Below, piece after piece: positions 52,033 through 61,063 of a DNA stretch of 64,000 nucleotides. The notes under the pieces were generated by a model. That model had not been told where the DNA came from. It saw only the letters and a list, made by a program, of their open reading frames with translations, and ran no database searches. The position numbers were made by a program, and so were the translations under genes. Each line of letters starts with the position of its first letter. Positions within the stretch are counted from its first letter, which is position 1. Source of the DNA: Mycobacterium malmoense. Its GTDB lineage: Bacteria > Actinomycetota > Actinomycetes > Mycobacteriales > Mycobacteriaceae. Where the stretch lies: the NCBI RefSeq assembly GCF_019645855.1, contig NZ_CP080999.1, positions 310,001 through 374,000 on the forward strand, given 5' to 3'.

Positions 52033-53633
52033 GCACCATCTTTGACATCCGCAACATTCGGCTGCCCAAGCTGTCCCGCACGTCGGTGATCCTCGGGTCG
52101 CTGGTGATCGTGCTGGCCCTCGTCGTCGGGTATGTCGGTTGGCGGCTGTATGAGAAGTTGACGAATAACACGGTGGTGGCCTATTTCCCGGCGGCCAACG
52201 CCCTGTATGCCGGGGACAAGGTCCAGATCATGGGGTTGCGGGTGGGGGCGATCGATGCGATCGAACCGGCCGGGGACGCGATGAAGGTCACCTTCCACTA
52301 CCAGAACAAATACAAGGTGCCCGCCAACGCCTCGGCGGTGATCCTGAACCCGACGTTGGTGGCCTCACGGGCGATTCAGTTGGAGCCGGCCTATAAGGGT
52401 GGGCCGGTGCTGGCCGATAACGCGGTGATTCCCCAGGAGCGCACCCAGGTGCCCGTGGAGTGGGATCAGCTGCGTAACAGCATCACCAACATCATCGCCA
52501 AACTCGGCCCCACCCCCCAGCAGCCCACCGGCCCGTTCGGGGAGGTCATCACCTCGTTCGCTGATGGGCTGGCCGGCAAGGGCAAGCAGATCAACACCAC
52601 ACTGAACAGCCTCTCGCGGGCGTTGACCGCGCTCAACGAGGGCCGCGGCGACTTCTTCGCCGTAGTCAAAAGCCTGGCGCTGTTCGTCAACGCACTGCAT
52701 CAAGACGACGCGCAGTTCGTCGCCCTGAATCAAAACCTGGCCGATTTCACCACCCGCCTGGCGAGCTCCGACGGCGCCCTGGCCAACGCCATCGGCCAGC
52801 TCGACGGGCTGCTGACCACGGTGCGCCCGTTCCTGAACAAAAACCGCGAGGTGCTCACCCACGACGTCAACAACCTGGCCACCGCGACAAACACCCTGCT
52901 GCAACCCGATTCGCTCAACGGGCTGGAGACCGCGCTGCATGTTCTTCCGACGGCCGCCGCGAATATTAACCAGATCTATCACCCGTCGCACGGTTCGGTT
53001 GTCGCCGTTCCGGCGATCACCAACTTCGCCAATCCGATGCAGTTCATCTGCAGCTCGATTCAGGCCGGCAGCCGGCTCGGGTATCAAGATTCCGCCGAAC
53101 TGTGCGCGCAATATCTGGCGCCGATCCTTGACGCGATCAAGTTCAATTACTTGCCGTTCGGGTTGAACCTGTTTTCCACCGCCGAAACGCTGCCTAAGGA
53201 GGTCGCCTACTCCGAGCCGCGGCTACAGCCACCCAACGGGTATAAGGACACCACCGTGCCCGGGATCTGGAGCCCGGATACGCCGACGTCGCACCGCAAC
53301 ACCCAACCCGGCTGGATCGTGGCCCCGGGCATGCAGGGCCAACAGGTCGGGCCGATCACCGCGGGCCTGATGACCCCGGACTCGCTGGCGGAGTTGATGG
53401 GCGGACCCAACATCGCACCGGTGCAATCGACCCTGCAAACCCCGCCGGGACCCCCCAACGCCTACGACGAAAACCCCATCCTGCCGCCCATGGGGCTCAA
53501 CGCTCCCGTGCCCATCCCGCCGCCACCACCCGGACCAGAGGTAGCCCCGGGTCCCGTCGCTCCCACGCCGGTGCCGGTGGCCGCGCCCGCACCCAACGCG
53601 GGTGGACCCGCTGACGTGGGAGGTGGCCAGTGA
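52029..53633 (+). CDS. mce1D: Mce1 substrate-binding protein Mce1D
   Basis: 534 residues with a TTG start overlapping the mce1C stop (TTGA). N-terminal helix (about 18-40), MCE domain (about 42-120, KVQIMGLRVGAIDAIE), helical region (about 145-320) and a Pro-rich C-terminal end (PVPIPPPPPGPEVAPGPVAP). Matches Rv0172 (530 residues). Part of the hetero-hexameric lipid tunnel. Confidence 0.95.
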   Translation: MSTIFDIRNIRLPKLSRTSVILGSLVIVLALVVGYVGWRLYEKLTNNTVVAYFPAANALYAGDKVQIMGLRVGAIDAIEPAGDAMKVTFHYQNKYKVPANASAVILNPTLVASRAIQLEPAYKGGPVLADNAVIPQERTQVPVEWDQLRNSITNIIAKLGPTPQQPTGPFGEVITSFADGLAGKGKQINTTLNSLSRALTALNEGRGDFFAVVKSLALFVNALHQDDAQFVALNQNLADFTTRLASSDGALANAIGQLDGLLTTVRPFLNKNREVLTHDVNNLATATNTLLQPDSLNGLETALHVLPTAAANINQIYHPSHGSVVAVPAITNFANPMQFICSSIQAGSRLGYQDSAELCAQYLAPILDAIKFNYLPFGLNLFSTAETLPKEVAYSEPRLQPPNGYKDTTVPGIWSPDTPTSHRNTQPGWIVAPGMQGQQVGPITAGLMTPDSLAELMGGPNIAPVQSTLQTPPGPPNAYDENPILPPMGLNAPVPIPPPPPGPEVAPGPVAPTPVPVAAPAPNAGGPADVGGGQ

Positions 53634-54790
53634 GCGTGCTGGGTTGGATCCGGCGGCGGGGTTGGCAGGGGCTGGTGGTGTTGGTGGCCGTGCTGGTGGC
53701 CAGCTCGTGTGGTTGGCGGGGGATCTCTAATGTGGCGATTCCGGGTGGTCCGGGCAGTGGGGCGGGCTCCTACACCGTCTATGTGCAGGTGCCCGACACG
53801 TTGGCGATCAACGGCAACAGCAAGGTGATGGTCGCTGATGTGTTCGTCGGTTCGATCCGCGCCATCGCGCTCAAGAACTGGATCGCCACCTTGACGCTGG
53901 GCATCGACAAAAACGTCAAGCTGCCCAAGAACGCGATCGCCAAGATCGGCCAGACCAGCCTGTTGGGATCCCAGCATGTGGAGCTAGCCGCCCCACCCAA
54001 CCCCTCCCCGCAGCCGCTCAGGGACGGCGACACCATTCCGCTGAAGAACTCCTCGGCCTATCCCACCACCGAGCAAACCCTGGCCAGCCTCGCCCTGATC
54101 CTGCGCGGCGGCGGCATCCCAAACCTGGAGGTGCTGCAAAACGAGGTCTACACCATCTTTCACGGCCGAGGCGAGCAGATCCGGTCCTTCCTGGGCAAGC
54201 TAGACACCTTCACCACTCAACTCAATCAACAACGCGAGGACATCACCCACGCCATCGACTCCACCAACCGGCTACTGACCTACGTGGGCGGGCGCGCCGA
54301 CGTGCTCGATCGGGTCCTGACCGACATCCCGCCGCTGATCAAACATTTCGCCGACACCAAACAACTACTCATCAACGCCACCGACGCGGTAGGACGACTC
54401 AGCGCAGCCGCCGACCACTACCTGGCGGAGGCGCGTGGGCCCCTGCACACCGACCTGCAAGCCCTGCAATGCCCACTCAAAGAACTCGGCCGCGCCTCGC
54501 CATATCTGATCGGCGCACTAAAGCTAATCCTGACCCAGCCGTTCGACATCGACACCGTTCCCAAGCTATTCCGCGGTGACTACGTGAACGTGTCGCTGAC
54601 CCTCGACCTGACCTATAGCGCGATTGATAATGCGTTTCTTACCGGGACGGGGTTGTCGGGGGCGCTGCGGGCTCTTGAGCAGTCTTTTGGGCGTGATCCC
54701 GAGACGATGATCCCCGACGTGCGCTACACCCCTAACCCCAATGACGCCCCGGGCGGGCCGCTGGTGGAAAGGGGGGACCGCAATTGCTGA
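53630..54790 (+). CDS. lprK: Mce1 lipoprotein subunit Mce1E (LprK)
   Basis: 386 residues, GTG start. Instead of a retained membrane helix it has a lipoprotein signal: hydrophobic VVLVAVLVASSC with the acylated Cys27. The MCE domain follows (about 45-125), then the helical part (about 150-300) with a conserved Cys (LQCPLKEL). Corresponds to Rv0173, 390 residues. It is the only lipid-anchored Mce1 subunit. It overlaps mce1F by seven bases. Confidence 0.96.
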   Translation: MSVLGWIRRRGWQGLVVLVAVLVASSCGWRGISNVAIPGGPGSGAGSYTVYVQVPDTLAINGNSKVMVADVFVGSIRAIALKNWIATLTLGIDKNVKLPKNAIAKIGQTSLLGSQHVELAAPPNPSPQPLRDGDTIPLKNSSAYPTTEQTLASLALILRGGGIPNLEVLQNEVYTIFHGRGEQIRSFLGKLDTFTTQLNQQREDITHAIDSTNRLLTYVGGRADVLDRVLTDIPPLIKHFADTKQLLINATDAVGRLSAAADHYLAEARGPLHTDLQALQCPLKELGRASPYLIGALKLILTQPFDIDTVPKLFRGDYVNVSLTLDLTYSAIDNAFLTGTGLSGALRALEQSFGRDPETMIPDVRYTPNPNDAPGGPLVERGDRNC

Positions 54791-56334
54791 CCCCCTTCAT
54801 CCGACGCCAGCTAGTCGCCTTCGGCATCTTGACGGTCATTTCCCTGCTCGTGCTCGGGGTGTATTACCTACAGATCCCGAGCCTGGCCGGCATCGGCCGC
54901 TACACCCTGAAGGCCGAGTTACCCGCCTCGGGAGGCCTATACCCCACCGCCAACGTGACCTACCGCGGCATCACCATCGGCAAAGTCACCGACGTCGAAC
55001 CCACCGAACACGGCGCCCAAGCCACGATAAGCATCGACAGCCGCTACAAAATCCCGGCCGACGCGATCGCCCACGTGCACTCGGTATCAGCAGTCGGTGA
55101 ACAATACCTAGACCTAGTCTCCACGGGAAACCCCGGCAAAAACCTCTCACCCGGGCAAACCATCACCCACGGCACCGTGCCCGCCGAGATCGGCCCAGCA
55201 CTAGACACCGCCAACCGCGGACTCGCAGTACTACCCAAAGACAAGATCGGCTCCCTGCTCGACGAAACCGCGCAATCCGTCGGCGGCCTAGGCCCCGCCC
55301 TGCAACGACTAGTCGACTCCACCCAAGCCATCGTCGGCGACTTCAAAACCAACATCACCGACATCAACGACATCATCGCGAACTCCGGACCGGTGATCGA
55401 CAGCCAGGTCAAATCCGGTGACGCCATCGAGCGCTGGGCACACAACCTCAATACGTTGGCCGCACAGTCAGCCCAGCAAGACCGGCATCTGAAAAGCGTG
55501 CTGTCGCAGGCGGCACCGACCGCCGATCAAGTCAACGAGGTATTCAGCGACGTCCGGGATTCGCTGCCGCAGACGCTGGCGAATCTCGAGGTGGTGATCG
55601 ACCTGCTCAAGAAGTACCACACCGGCGTGGAGCAGGTGCTGGTGTTCCTGCCGCAGGGTGCGTCGATCGCGCAGACGGTGGCCGCGCCGTTCCCGAACAT
55701 GGCCGCCCTGGACCTGGCGTTGTCGATCAACCAGCCGCCGCCGTGTCTGACCGGGTTCATTCCGGCGTCACAGTGGCGATCACCGGCCGACACCAGCATG
55801 CAGCCGTTGCCCTCGGGCACCTACTGCAAGATCCCGATGGACACCCCGGCCAACAGCGTGCGCGGATCACGCAACATCCCCTGTGTCGATGTCCCGGGCA
55901 AGCGCGCGGCCTCGCCGCGGGAATGCCGCGACCCCAAACCCTACGTGCCGGCCGGGACCAACCCCTGGTACGGCGACCCCAACCAACTCCTGACCTGCCC
56001 CGCGCCGTCGGCGCGCTGCGATCAGCCGGTCAAACCGGGCCTGGTGATCCCGGCACCATCAGTCGACACTGGCCTGAACCCCGCACCCTCGGACCGGGTG
56101 GCGGGGACCCCCCCGCCCACCAGCGATCCGTTGTCGCGGCCGGGAACCGGAACCGTGCAGTGCAATGGCCAACAGCCCAACCCGTGTGTTTACACTCCGA
56201 GCGGGCCTCCTGTAGCCGTCTATAGCCCCCAAAGCGGTGAACTGGTAGGGCCCGACGGAGCCAAATACTCCGTCGAAAACTCGACCAAAACAGGAGACGA
56301 CGGATGGAAGGAGATGCTGGCACCAGCCGGCTGA
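54784..56334 (+). CDS. mce1F: Mce1 substrate-binding protein Mce1F
   Basis: 516 residues from TTG at 54784, the last of the six Mce proteins (Rv0174, 515 residues). N-terminal helix (about 8-30), MCE domain (about 38-120), helical tunnel segment (about 145-300), and a C-terminal domain with several Cys (PPPCLTGF; TYCKIP; IPCVDVPGKRA; RCDQPVKPG) likely paired in the oxidising periplasm. The final DDGWKEMLAPAG is the family ending. Confidence 0.96.
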   Translation: MLTPFIRRQLVAFGILTVISLLVLGVYYLQIPSLAGIGRYTLKAELPASGGLYPTANVTYRGITIGKVTDVEPTEHGAQATISIDSRYKIPADAIAHVHSVSAVGEQYLDLVSTGNPGKNLSPGQTITHGTVPAEIGPALDTANRGLAVLPKDKIGSLLDETAQSVGGLGPALQRLVDSTQAIVGDFKTNITDINDIIANSGPVIDSQVKSGDAIERWAHNLNTLAAQSAQQDRHLKSVLSQAAPTADQVNEVFSDVRDSLPQTLANLEVVIDLLKKYHTGVEQVLVFLPQGASIAQTVAAPFPNMAALDLALSINQPPPCLTGFIPASQWRSPADTSMQPLPSGTYCKIPMDTPANSVRGSRNIPCVDVPGKRAASPRECRDPKPYVPAGTNPWYGDPNQLLTCPAPSARCDQPVKPGLVIPAPSVDTGLNPAPSDRVAGTPPPTSDPLSRPGTGTVQCNGQQPNPCVYTPSGPPVAVYSPQSGELVGPDGAKYSVENSTKTGDDGWKEMLAPAG

Positions 56335-56352
56335 ATCGACGCGAACGATTCG

Positions 56353-56919
56353 TTGCAGGATCAGGTAACGGCCGAGGATTCGGCGGACTCCGAGGCCGGG
56401 AGCGGGAATGTCGAGCGCCGTCCGTCGCGTCTGGGTCGCGGGTGGCTGGCCGGCATCGCCGCCGCGCTGGTGCTGTGCGCCGGTGCCCTCGGGGCCGGCG
56501 GCTACTTTGCGCTGCGTTTCCACCACGAAAGCCAAGCCATAGCGCGCAACGATGCCGCGGCGCTCAAGGCGGCGGTGGATTGCGTGTCGGCGACCCAGGC
56601 GCCCGACACCAACGCGATGGCCGCCAGCGAGCAGAAGATCATCGACTGTGGCACAGACGCTTTCCGTTCGCAGGCGCTCCTGTACACCAGCATGATGGTG
56701 CAGGCTTATCAGGCCGCGAACGTCCACGTTCAGGTGTCCGATGTGCGGGCGGCGGTGGAGCGCAACAACAACGACGGCTCGGTCGACGTGTTGGTCGCCA
56801 TGCGTGTCAAGGTGTCCACCGATCAGTCCCAAAACGAAGCCGGCTACCGCCTACGGGTCACAATGGCACTCGCCGACGGTCAGTACAAGATCTCCAAGCT
56901 CGACCAGGTGACGAAGTGA
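56353..56919 (+). CDS. mam1A: Mce-associated membrane protein Mam1A (Rv0175-like)
   Basis: 188 residues assuming the TTG at 56353. The frame is closed upstream at 56332, so this is the only usual start codon there, but the exact start is uncertain and no good ribosome site is seen. One membrane helix (about 32-52, GWLAGIAAALVLCAGALGAG) and a periplasmic domain (about 60-188) of the Mce-associated type with an NTF2-like fold. Mam proteins help Mce complexes to be stable. It is linked to mam1B by a GTGA overlap. Confidence 0.88.
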   Translation: MQDQVTAEDSADSEAGSGNVERRPSRLGRGWLAGIAAALVLCAGALGAGGYFALRFHHESQAIARNDAAALKAAVDCVSATQAPDTNAMAASEQKIIDCGTDAFRSQALLYTSMMVQAYQAANVHVQVSDVRAAVERNNNDGSVDVLVAMRVKVSTDQSQNEAGYRLRVTMALADGQYKISKLDQVTK

Positions 56920-57887
56920 CGGTGGTGGTCGACGAGGCTCAGACCACGGCGGCCGTCCAGCGGTCACCGCGGGATACGTTGGCGCCGTGGAATTTTCGTG
57001 CCGGCGCATTCGCCGTCGACGTCCTTCCGGTTATCGCCGTGGCCACGACGATGGCGTTGGTGGCTTTGACCGTGCCCGGACGCGGCGTGTGGTGGTGGTC
57101 GTGCGTTTCCGTCATCGGGCTGGCCATCCTGGCGATGTTGGTCAACCGGTTGCTGCTGCCGGCGGCCACCGGGTGGAGCCTGGGACGCGCCCTCTTCGGA
57201 ATCGCGGTGGCCCGCCGCGACGGGCCGGCCGCCGGGCCGTGGAGGCTGTTGCTGCGCGACGTGGCGCACCTGCTCGACACCGCATCGGTGGTGGGATGGC
57301 TGTGGCCGCTGTGGGATTCACGCCACCGCACCTTTGCCGACCTGCTGCTGCGCACCGAAGTGCGACGCGTCGAAGCGGACCGCCCGCCCAACATGCGACG
57401 GTGGACCGCGATGGCGGTGCTGGCCGCGGCGGCGCTGTGCCTGGGAGGTGCAGCCGTGAGCTATGCGGTGGTGTACTCCCGGGATCGGGCGAGCGACCAC
57501 ACTCGCGCACAGATCGCGACGCAGGGGCCGAAGATCGTCGCGCAGATGTTGACGTACGACCCAAAGTCGTTGAACGACGATTTCGCGCGCGCCCGATCGC
57601 TGGCCACCGACAAATATCGCGGTCAGCTGGCGGCTCAGCAAGGCGTTGTGCAGCACGGGAACCCGGTGATCAACGAGTACTGGGTGACCGACGGCTCGAT
57701 CGAATCGGCGACGCCGAATCGCGCGACGATGCTGTTGTTCATGCAGGGCCGGCGGGGCGCGGCGCCGGAGGAACGCTACATCAGCGCGACCGTCCGGGTG
57801 AATTTCGCCAAGGGCGGCGACGACCGTTGGCGCGTCGACGACCTCACCGTCCTGACCAAGCCGAAACCGCCCGGGAACGGAAAATGA
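56916..57887 (+). CDS. mam1B: Mce-associated membrane protein Mam1B with RDD domain (Rv0176-like)
   Basis: 323 residues, GTG start. The N-terminal RDD domain (about 20-150) has two or three membrane helices and the pattern RAGAFAVDVLPVI, then GWSLGRALFGIAVARRDG and WDSRHRTFADLLL. A further helix (about 165-188) is followed by a Mce-associated periplasmic domain (195-323). Nearly the length of Rv0176 (322). It is coupled to both neighbours by four-base overlaps. Confidence 0.93.
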   Translation: MTVVVDEAQTTAAVQRSPRDTLAPWNFRAGAFAVDVLPVIAVATTMALVALTVPGRGVWWWSCVSVIGLAILAMLVNRLLLPAATGWSLGRALFGIAVARRDGPAAGPWRLLLRDVAHLLDTASVVGWLWPLWDSRHRTFADLLLRTEVRRVEADRPPNMRRWTAMAVLAAAALCLGGAAVSYAVVYSRDRASDHTRAQIATQGPKIVAQMLTYDPKSLNDDFARARSLATDKYRGQLAAQQGVVQHGNPVINEYWVTDGSIESATPNRATMLLFMQGRRGAAPEERYISATVRVNFAKGGDDRWRVDDLTVLTKPKPPGNGK

Positions 57888-58438
57888 GTCCCCGCCGCAA
57901 GTTTCAACCGGGTGAGGAGCCACTCCTCGTCGCGCACCCGGCCCCACCGCGGCGACCATGGGGCCTGCCGCTGGCCGCCACGGCCGCCGCGATGCTGATG
58001 GCCGCCGCGATCCTGGTCTGCACGCTGATGCTGATCTCGCACGAATCCCGCGTGCGTGCCGCGTCAAAGGACCGCGAAGTGCTCAACTACGTGACGGGGT
58101 TCATGGCCCAGTTCACCTCGGTCGACCCCTATCACGCCAACGACTATGTGGCCCGGATATTGGGCCAGGCGACGGGCGATTTCGCCAAGCAGTACCACGA
58201 GGAAGCGAACGAGATCCTGCTCCAGGTCGCCCGGGCCGAACCCGCGACCGGCACCGTCCTGGGCGCCGGCGTGGAACGGTGGAACGACGACGGCAGCGCC
58301 ACGGTGATGGTGGCCACCGAGGTCACCTCCAAGTCGCCGGACGAAAAGCAGGTATTCGAAAACACCAATCGCTGGACGGCAACCGTTACGCAGGAAGGGA
58401 ATCAGTGGAAGATCAGCAACCTGCTGCAGGTGATCTGA
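57884..58438 (+). CDS. mam1C: Mce-associated membrane protein Mam1C (Rv0177-like)
   Basis: 184 residues, same as Rv0177. A basic, Pro-rich N-terminus, one membrane helix (about 30-52) and a Mce-associated periplasmic domain (about 60-184, ending WTATVTQEGNQWKISNLLQV). The last 34 bases overlap the start of mam1D in another frame. Predicted accessory factor of the Mce1 importer. Confidence 0.93.
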   Translation: MSPRRKFQPGEEPLLVAHPAPPRRPWGLPLAATAAAMLMAAAILVCTLMLISHESRVRAASKDREVLNYVTGFMAQFTSVDPYHANDYVARILGQATGDFAKQYHEEANEILLQVARAEPATGTVLGAGVERWNDDGSATVMVATEVTSKSPDEKQVFENTNRWTATVTQEGNQWKISNLLQVI

Positions 58439-59136
58439 CCGCCGACGCGGACACGGACGCCCCGGAGGGTGACGCCGCGCGGTGCGACGAAAGCGACGGT
58501 ACTGCAACGGAATCCGCTGAGGCCGCCCCCGACGAGACCGACGGTGACGCGGCGCGACAACCCGACGCCGAGGCCGAAACGGTCGGGGTCACCGAAGGCG
58601 GCCGTACCCGGACCAAACTGCTGGCCGGCAAGCGGCTCGCCATCGCCGTCACCGCCGCCGCCGCGCTGTTCGTCGGCTCGGCGGCATTCGCGGGCGCGAC
58701 AGTCCAGCCATACCTCACCGATCGCGCCACCGCCACGACCAAGCTGAAAGTGGCCCGGACCGCGGCCAATGCCATCACGACGCTGTGGACCTACACGCCG
58801 GAGAACATGGACACCCTGGCCGATCGCGCCGCCACCTACCTCAGCGGCGATTTCGAGGCCCAGTACCGCAAATTCGTCGACACGATCGTGGCCCCCAACA
58901 AGCAGGCCAAAGTCACCAACAACACGGAAGTCACCGGCGCCGCGGTCGAATCGCTGGACGACCCGAATGCCGTCGTCATCGTCTACACCAACACCACGTC
59001 CACCAGTCCGCTGACCAAGAACGTCCCGGCGCTAAAGTACCTGTCCTACCGGTTGTTCATGAAACGCGCCAAAGGCCGCTGGCTGGTGACCAGGATGACA
59101 ACCATCACTTCGCTGGATTTGACGCCGCACGAGTGA
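58405..59136 (+). CDS. mam1D: Mce-associated membrane protein Mam1D (Rv0178-like)
   Basis: 243 residues from the GTG at 58405, supported by AGGAAGGG just upstream and by the start of Rv0178 (VE-QQPAA). A strongly acidic N-terminal region (1-65, DADTDAPEGD and ETDGDAAR) precedes one helix (about 74-97) and a periplasmic Mce-associated domain (100-243). It overlaps mam1C by 34 bases. Last gene of the mce1 operon by comparison with M. tuberculosis. Confidence 0.93.
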   Translation: MEDQQPAAGDLTADADTDAPEGDAARCDESDGTATESAEAAPDETDGDAARQPDAEAETVGVTEGGRTRTKLLAGKRLAIAVTAAAALFVGSAAFAGATVQPYLTDRATATTKLKVARTAANAITTLWTYTPENMDTLADRAATYLSGDFEAQYRKFVDTIVAPNKQAKVTNNTEVTGAAVESLDDPNAVVIVYTNTTSTSPLTKNVPALKYLSYRLFMKRAKGRWLVTRMTTITSLDLTPHE

Positions 59137-59180
59137 GTGCGCTCCGGCCCGGCGAACTCTGCTGAAAGACATTGCATCCC

Positions 59181-59882
59181 ATGGCCGTTACCTCGCCGGT
59201 TGCCGAGCGATTCACCGTCGTGGCGCTGCTGTTGCTGACCTTTGCGACCGGTTTGGCCGACTCGATCAGCATCCTGGTCCTTGGCCACGTCTTCGTGGCC
59301 AACATGACCGGCAACGTGATCTTTCTCGGCTTCTGGCTGGCGCCGAGGACCAGCATCGACCTGACCGCCGTCGTCATGGCCCTGCCCACCTTCGTCGGCG
59401 CCACCATCCTCGGGGGCCGGCTGACACGGTATTTCGGTGAGCGGACGCGGCGCTGGCTCACCACGGTTTTCGGGATCGAGATCGCGCTGTTAACGGGGCT
59501 GTCGATCCTGGCGGGCATGGGCGTGCTGCGCTATGACGACGACACCAAGCTCATCGTGATCGGCATCCTGGCGGTGACATTCGGCCTGCAGCACTCCACC
59601 GCCCGTCAATTCGGGATCCAGGAGCTCACCACCACCGTGTTGACGTCGACCATCGTCGGCCTCGGCGTGGACAGCCGGCTGGCCGGCGGCACGGGCACCC
59701 GCGAAAAGCTGCGTGCCAGCGTGGTTTTCACCATGTGCGCCGGCGCCCTGGTCGGCGCGACGATGTCACGATTCGTCGTGGCGCCGGTGTTCGCGGTCGC
59801 GGCGACGGTGGTGGCGGCCAGCCTGCTGATCTTTCTGTTCGGGCCGGCCAATAGCAAAAGCCCTGCGGGCGTGGCTAGTTGA
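59181..59882 (+). CDS. YoaK (DUF1275) family membrane protein
   Basis: 233 residues with six or seven hydrophobic helices and the DUF1275 motifs FATGLADSISILVLGHVFVA and NMTGNVIFLG near the N-terminus, and GLQHSTARQFGIQELTTTVL in the middle. Function of the family is unknown, though some members are linked to transport or redox. It lies 44 bases after mam1D, so it may be read through from the mce1 operon. There is no gene here in the H37Rv order. Its last bases overlap the convergent lprO gene by eight. Confidence 0.88.
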   Translation: MAVTSPVAERFTVVALLLLTFATGLADSISILVLGHVFVANMTGNVIFLGFWLAPRTSIDLTAVVMALPTFVGATILGGRLTRYFGERTRRWLTTVFGIEIALLTGLSILAGMGVLRYDDDTKLIVIGILAVTFGLQHSTARQFGIQELTTTVLTSTIVGLGVDSRLAGGTGTREKLRASVVFTMCAGALVGATMSRFVVAPVFAVAATVVAASLLIFLFGPANSKSPAGVAS

Positions 59883-60957
59883 AGGCCAGCCAGCTGGGCA
59901 GCGCCCGCTCGTGCGAGTCGCACAAAACCTGGCGGGTGTCGCACGATCCCCTGGGCGACCCGGCACCGGCCCACATGCCCCCGGTGTCGCGGCGCAGCAC
60001 AATGGCCGACGACCCACCGCCGTCGAGCAGCACCGCGGTGTCGCTGCCCAGGCCGCGGAACAGGTCCTGAATGTTGTCCGGGGTGTAGCTCCCGCCCTCG
60101 AAGACGTACATCTCGTCCTTTTGCTTGGCGTAGGCCAGGGCCGTTCGCGCCGCGCTGGGGCCGCCGTCGTGAAGCTGTCCGGTGTTGCCGGGAGCCAACA
60201 ACCCGATTCCGGATACCGCGACGAACCTCTCGTTCTTGTTGAGCAAGTCCTGGACCACGGGGGTGGCGGCGTCGTAATCCTTCTTGCCCCGCGGCCAGAC
60301 CACGTACGGCGCACCGCCCGAGGGCAGGATCATCGTCGTCAGCGCGCTCCAGCTCTCACCTCCACCGGAGAGGCCTTGTTTGCCGGGATACGCGACGGTG
60401 CCGGTGACCGCCTGGTTGGCCCGGCCCTGGCCGTGGGTGTTGTCGACGAAGGCGCCCAGCGGCGAACTGCAGCCGGTCTGGCGCCACGAGCCGGCCTTTT
60501 GCGGCCGAATGTCAAAGAAGTTGGCGTTGATCGCGATCGTCGGCTGCCCCATCCGCTGCCACGCCTGCAGCGGCGGGTAGATCTCCGACGCCTGCCACAG
60601 CCCCTCGCCGGTGCGGGCCCCGGGATTGTGCTCGCAGCGCGCCTGATCACCCCGGTGGCTGTCCACCAGCAGGTGCGGCGCAAGGCGTCCCGCCGCGTTC
60701 TTGATGATCATCAGATGGCCGCCGTTGTTCATCTCGTACCAGCCGCCGCCGGCATTGAGCATCGGCGTGGGGTGGCCGGGCCCGAAGTTGTAGACCAGGT
60801 ACGAACCCCGGGTGGCGTTGATGGCGTTAGCCAGCAGATCCCGTCCGTCGGCGGCGTGGGCGACGGGCTGTCCCGCGGTGCACGCCAGCGTCACGCATGC
60901 GACCACGGCGGCGCAGCAGGCCACCAGCCGGCGCAAGCTGGCAGTTGAGGTCGGCAC
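59875..60957 (-). CDS. lprO: Probable lipoprotein LprO with phosphodiester glycosidase (NAGPA) domain
   Basis: 360 residues, GTG start with GGAAGGGC upstream. The signal sequence ends VTLACTAG with candidate lipobox Cys26. The body has the NAGPA-type signature VLLDGGGSSAIVLRRDT, preceded by INANFFDI and TALAYAKQKDEM, as in phosphodiester glycosidases that remove sugar-phosphate caps. Rv0179c (LprO, 369 residues) is the counterpart. Active-site residues cannot be assigned with certainty. Exported, probably anchored in the membrane. Tail-to-tail overlap with the YoaK gene. Confidence 0.88.
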   Translation of the reverse strand: MPTSTASLRRLVACCAAVVACVTLACTAGQPVAHAADGRDLLANAINATRGSYLVYNFGPGHPTPMLNAGGGWYEMNNGGHLMIIKNAAGRLAPHLLVDSHRGDQARCEHNPGARTGEGLWQASEIYPPLQAWQRMGQPTIAINANFFDIRPQKAGSWRQTGCSSPLGAFVDNTHGQGRANQAVTGTVAYPGKQGLSGGGESWSALTTMILPSGGAPYVVWPRGKKDYDAATPVVQDLLNKNERFVAVSGIGLLAPGNTGQLHDGGPSAARTALAYAKQKDEMYVFEGGSYTPDNIQDLFRGLGSDTAVLLDGGGSSAIVLRRDTGGMWAGAGSPRGSCDTRQVLCDSHERALPSWLAFN

Positions 60958-60995
60958 GGTAGCCCTTCCGGCACTGATCTAAACGCAACACTCAC

Positions 60996-61024
60996 AGCAT
61001 CAGTCACACAAACCACACTGTCAA
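60996..61024 (-). promoter_or_regulatory. Candidate promoter of lprO
   Basis: On the minus strand TTGACA (61024-61019) is a perfect -35 hexamer. GATGCT (61001-60996), 17 bases later, is a passable -10. The GTG start of lprO follows 38 bases downstream. The 106-base spacer also separates lprO from the next minus-strand gene. Confidence 0.4.
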
Positions 61025-61063
61025 CTTTGATAACAAACGCATGACGCTTGAGCCGCGCCGGAA

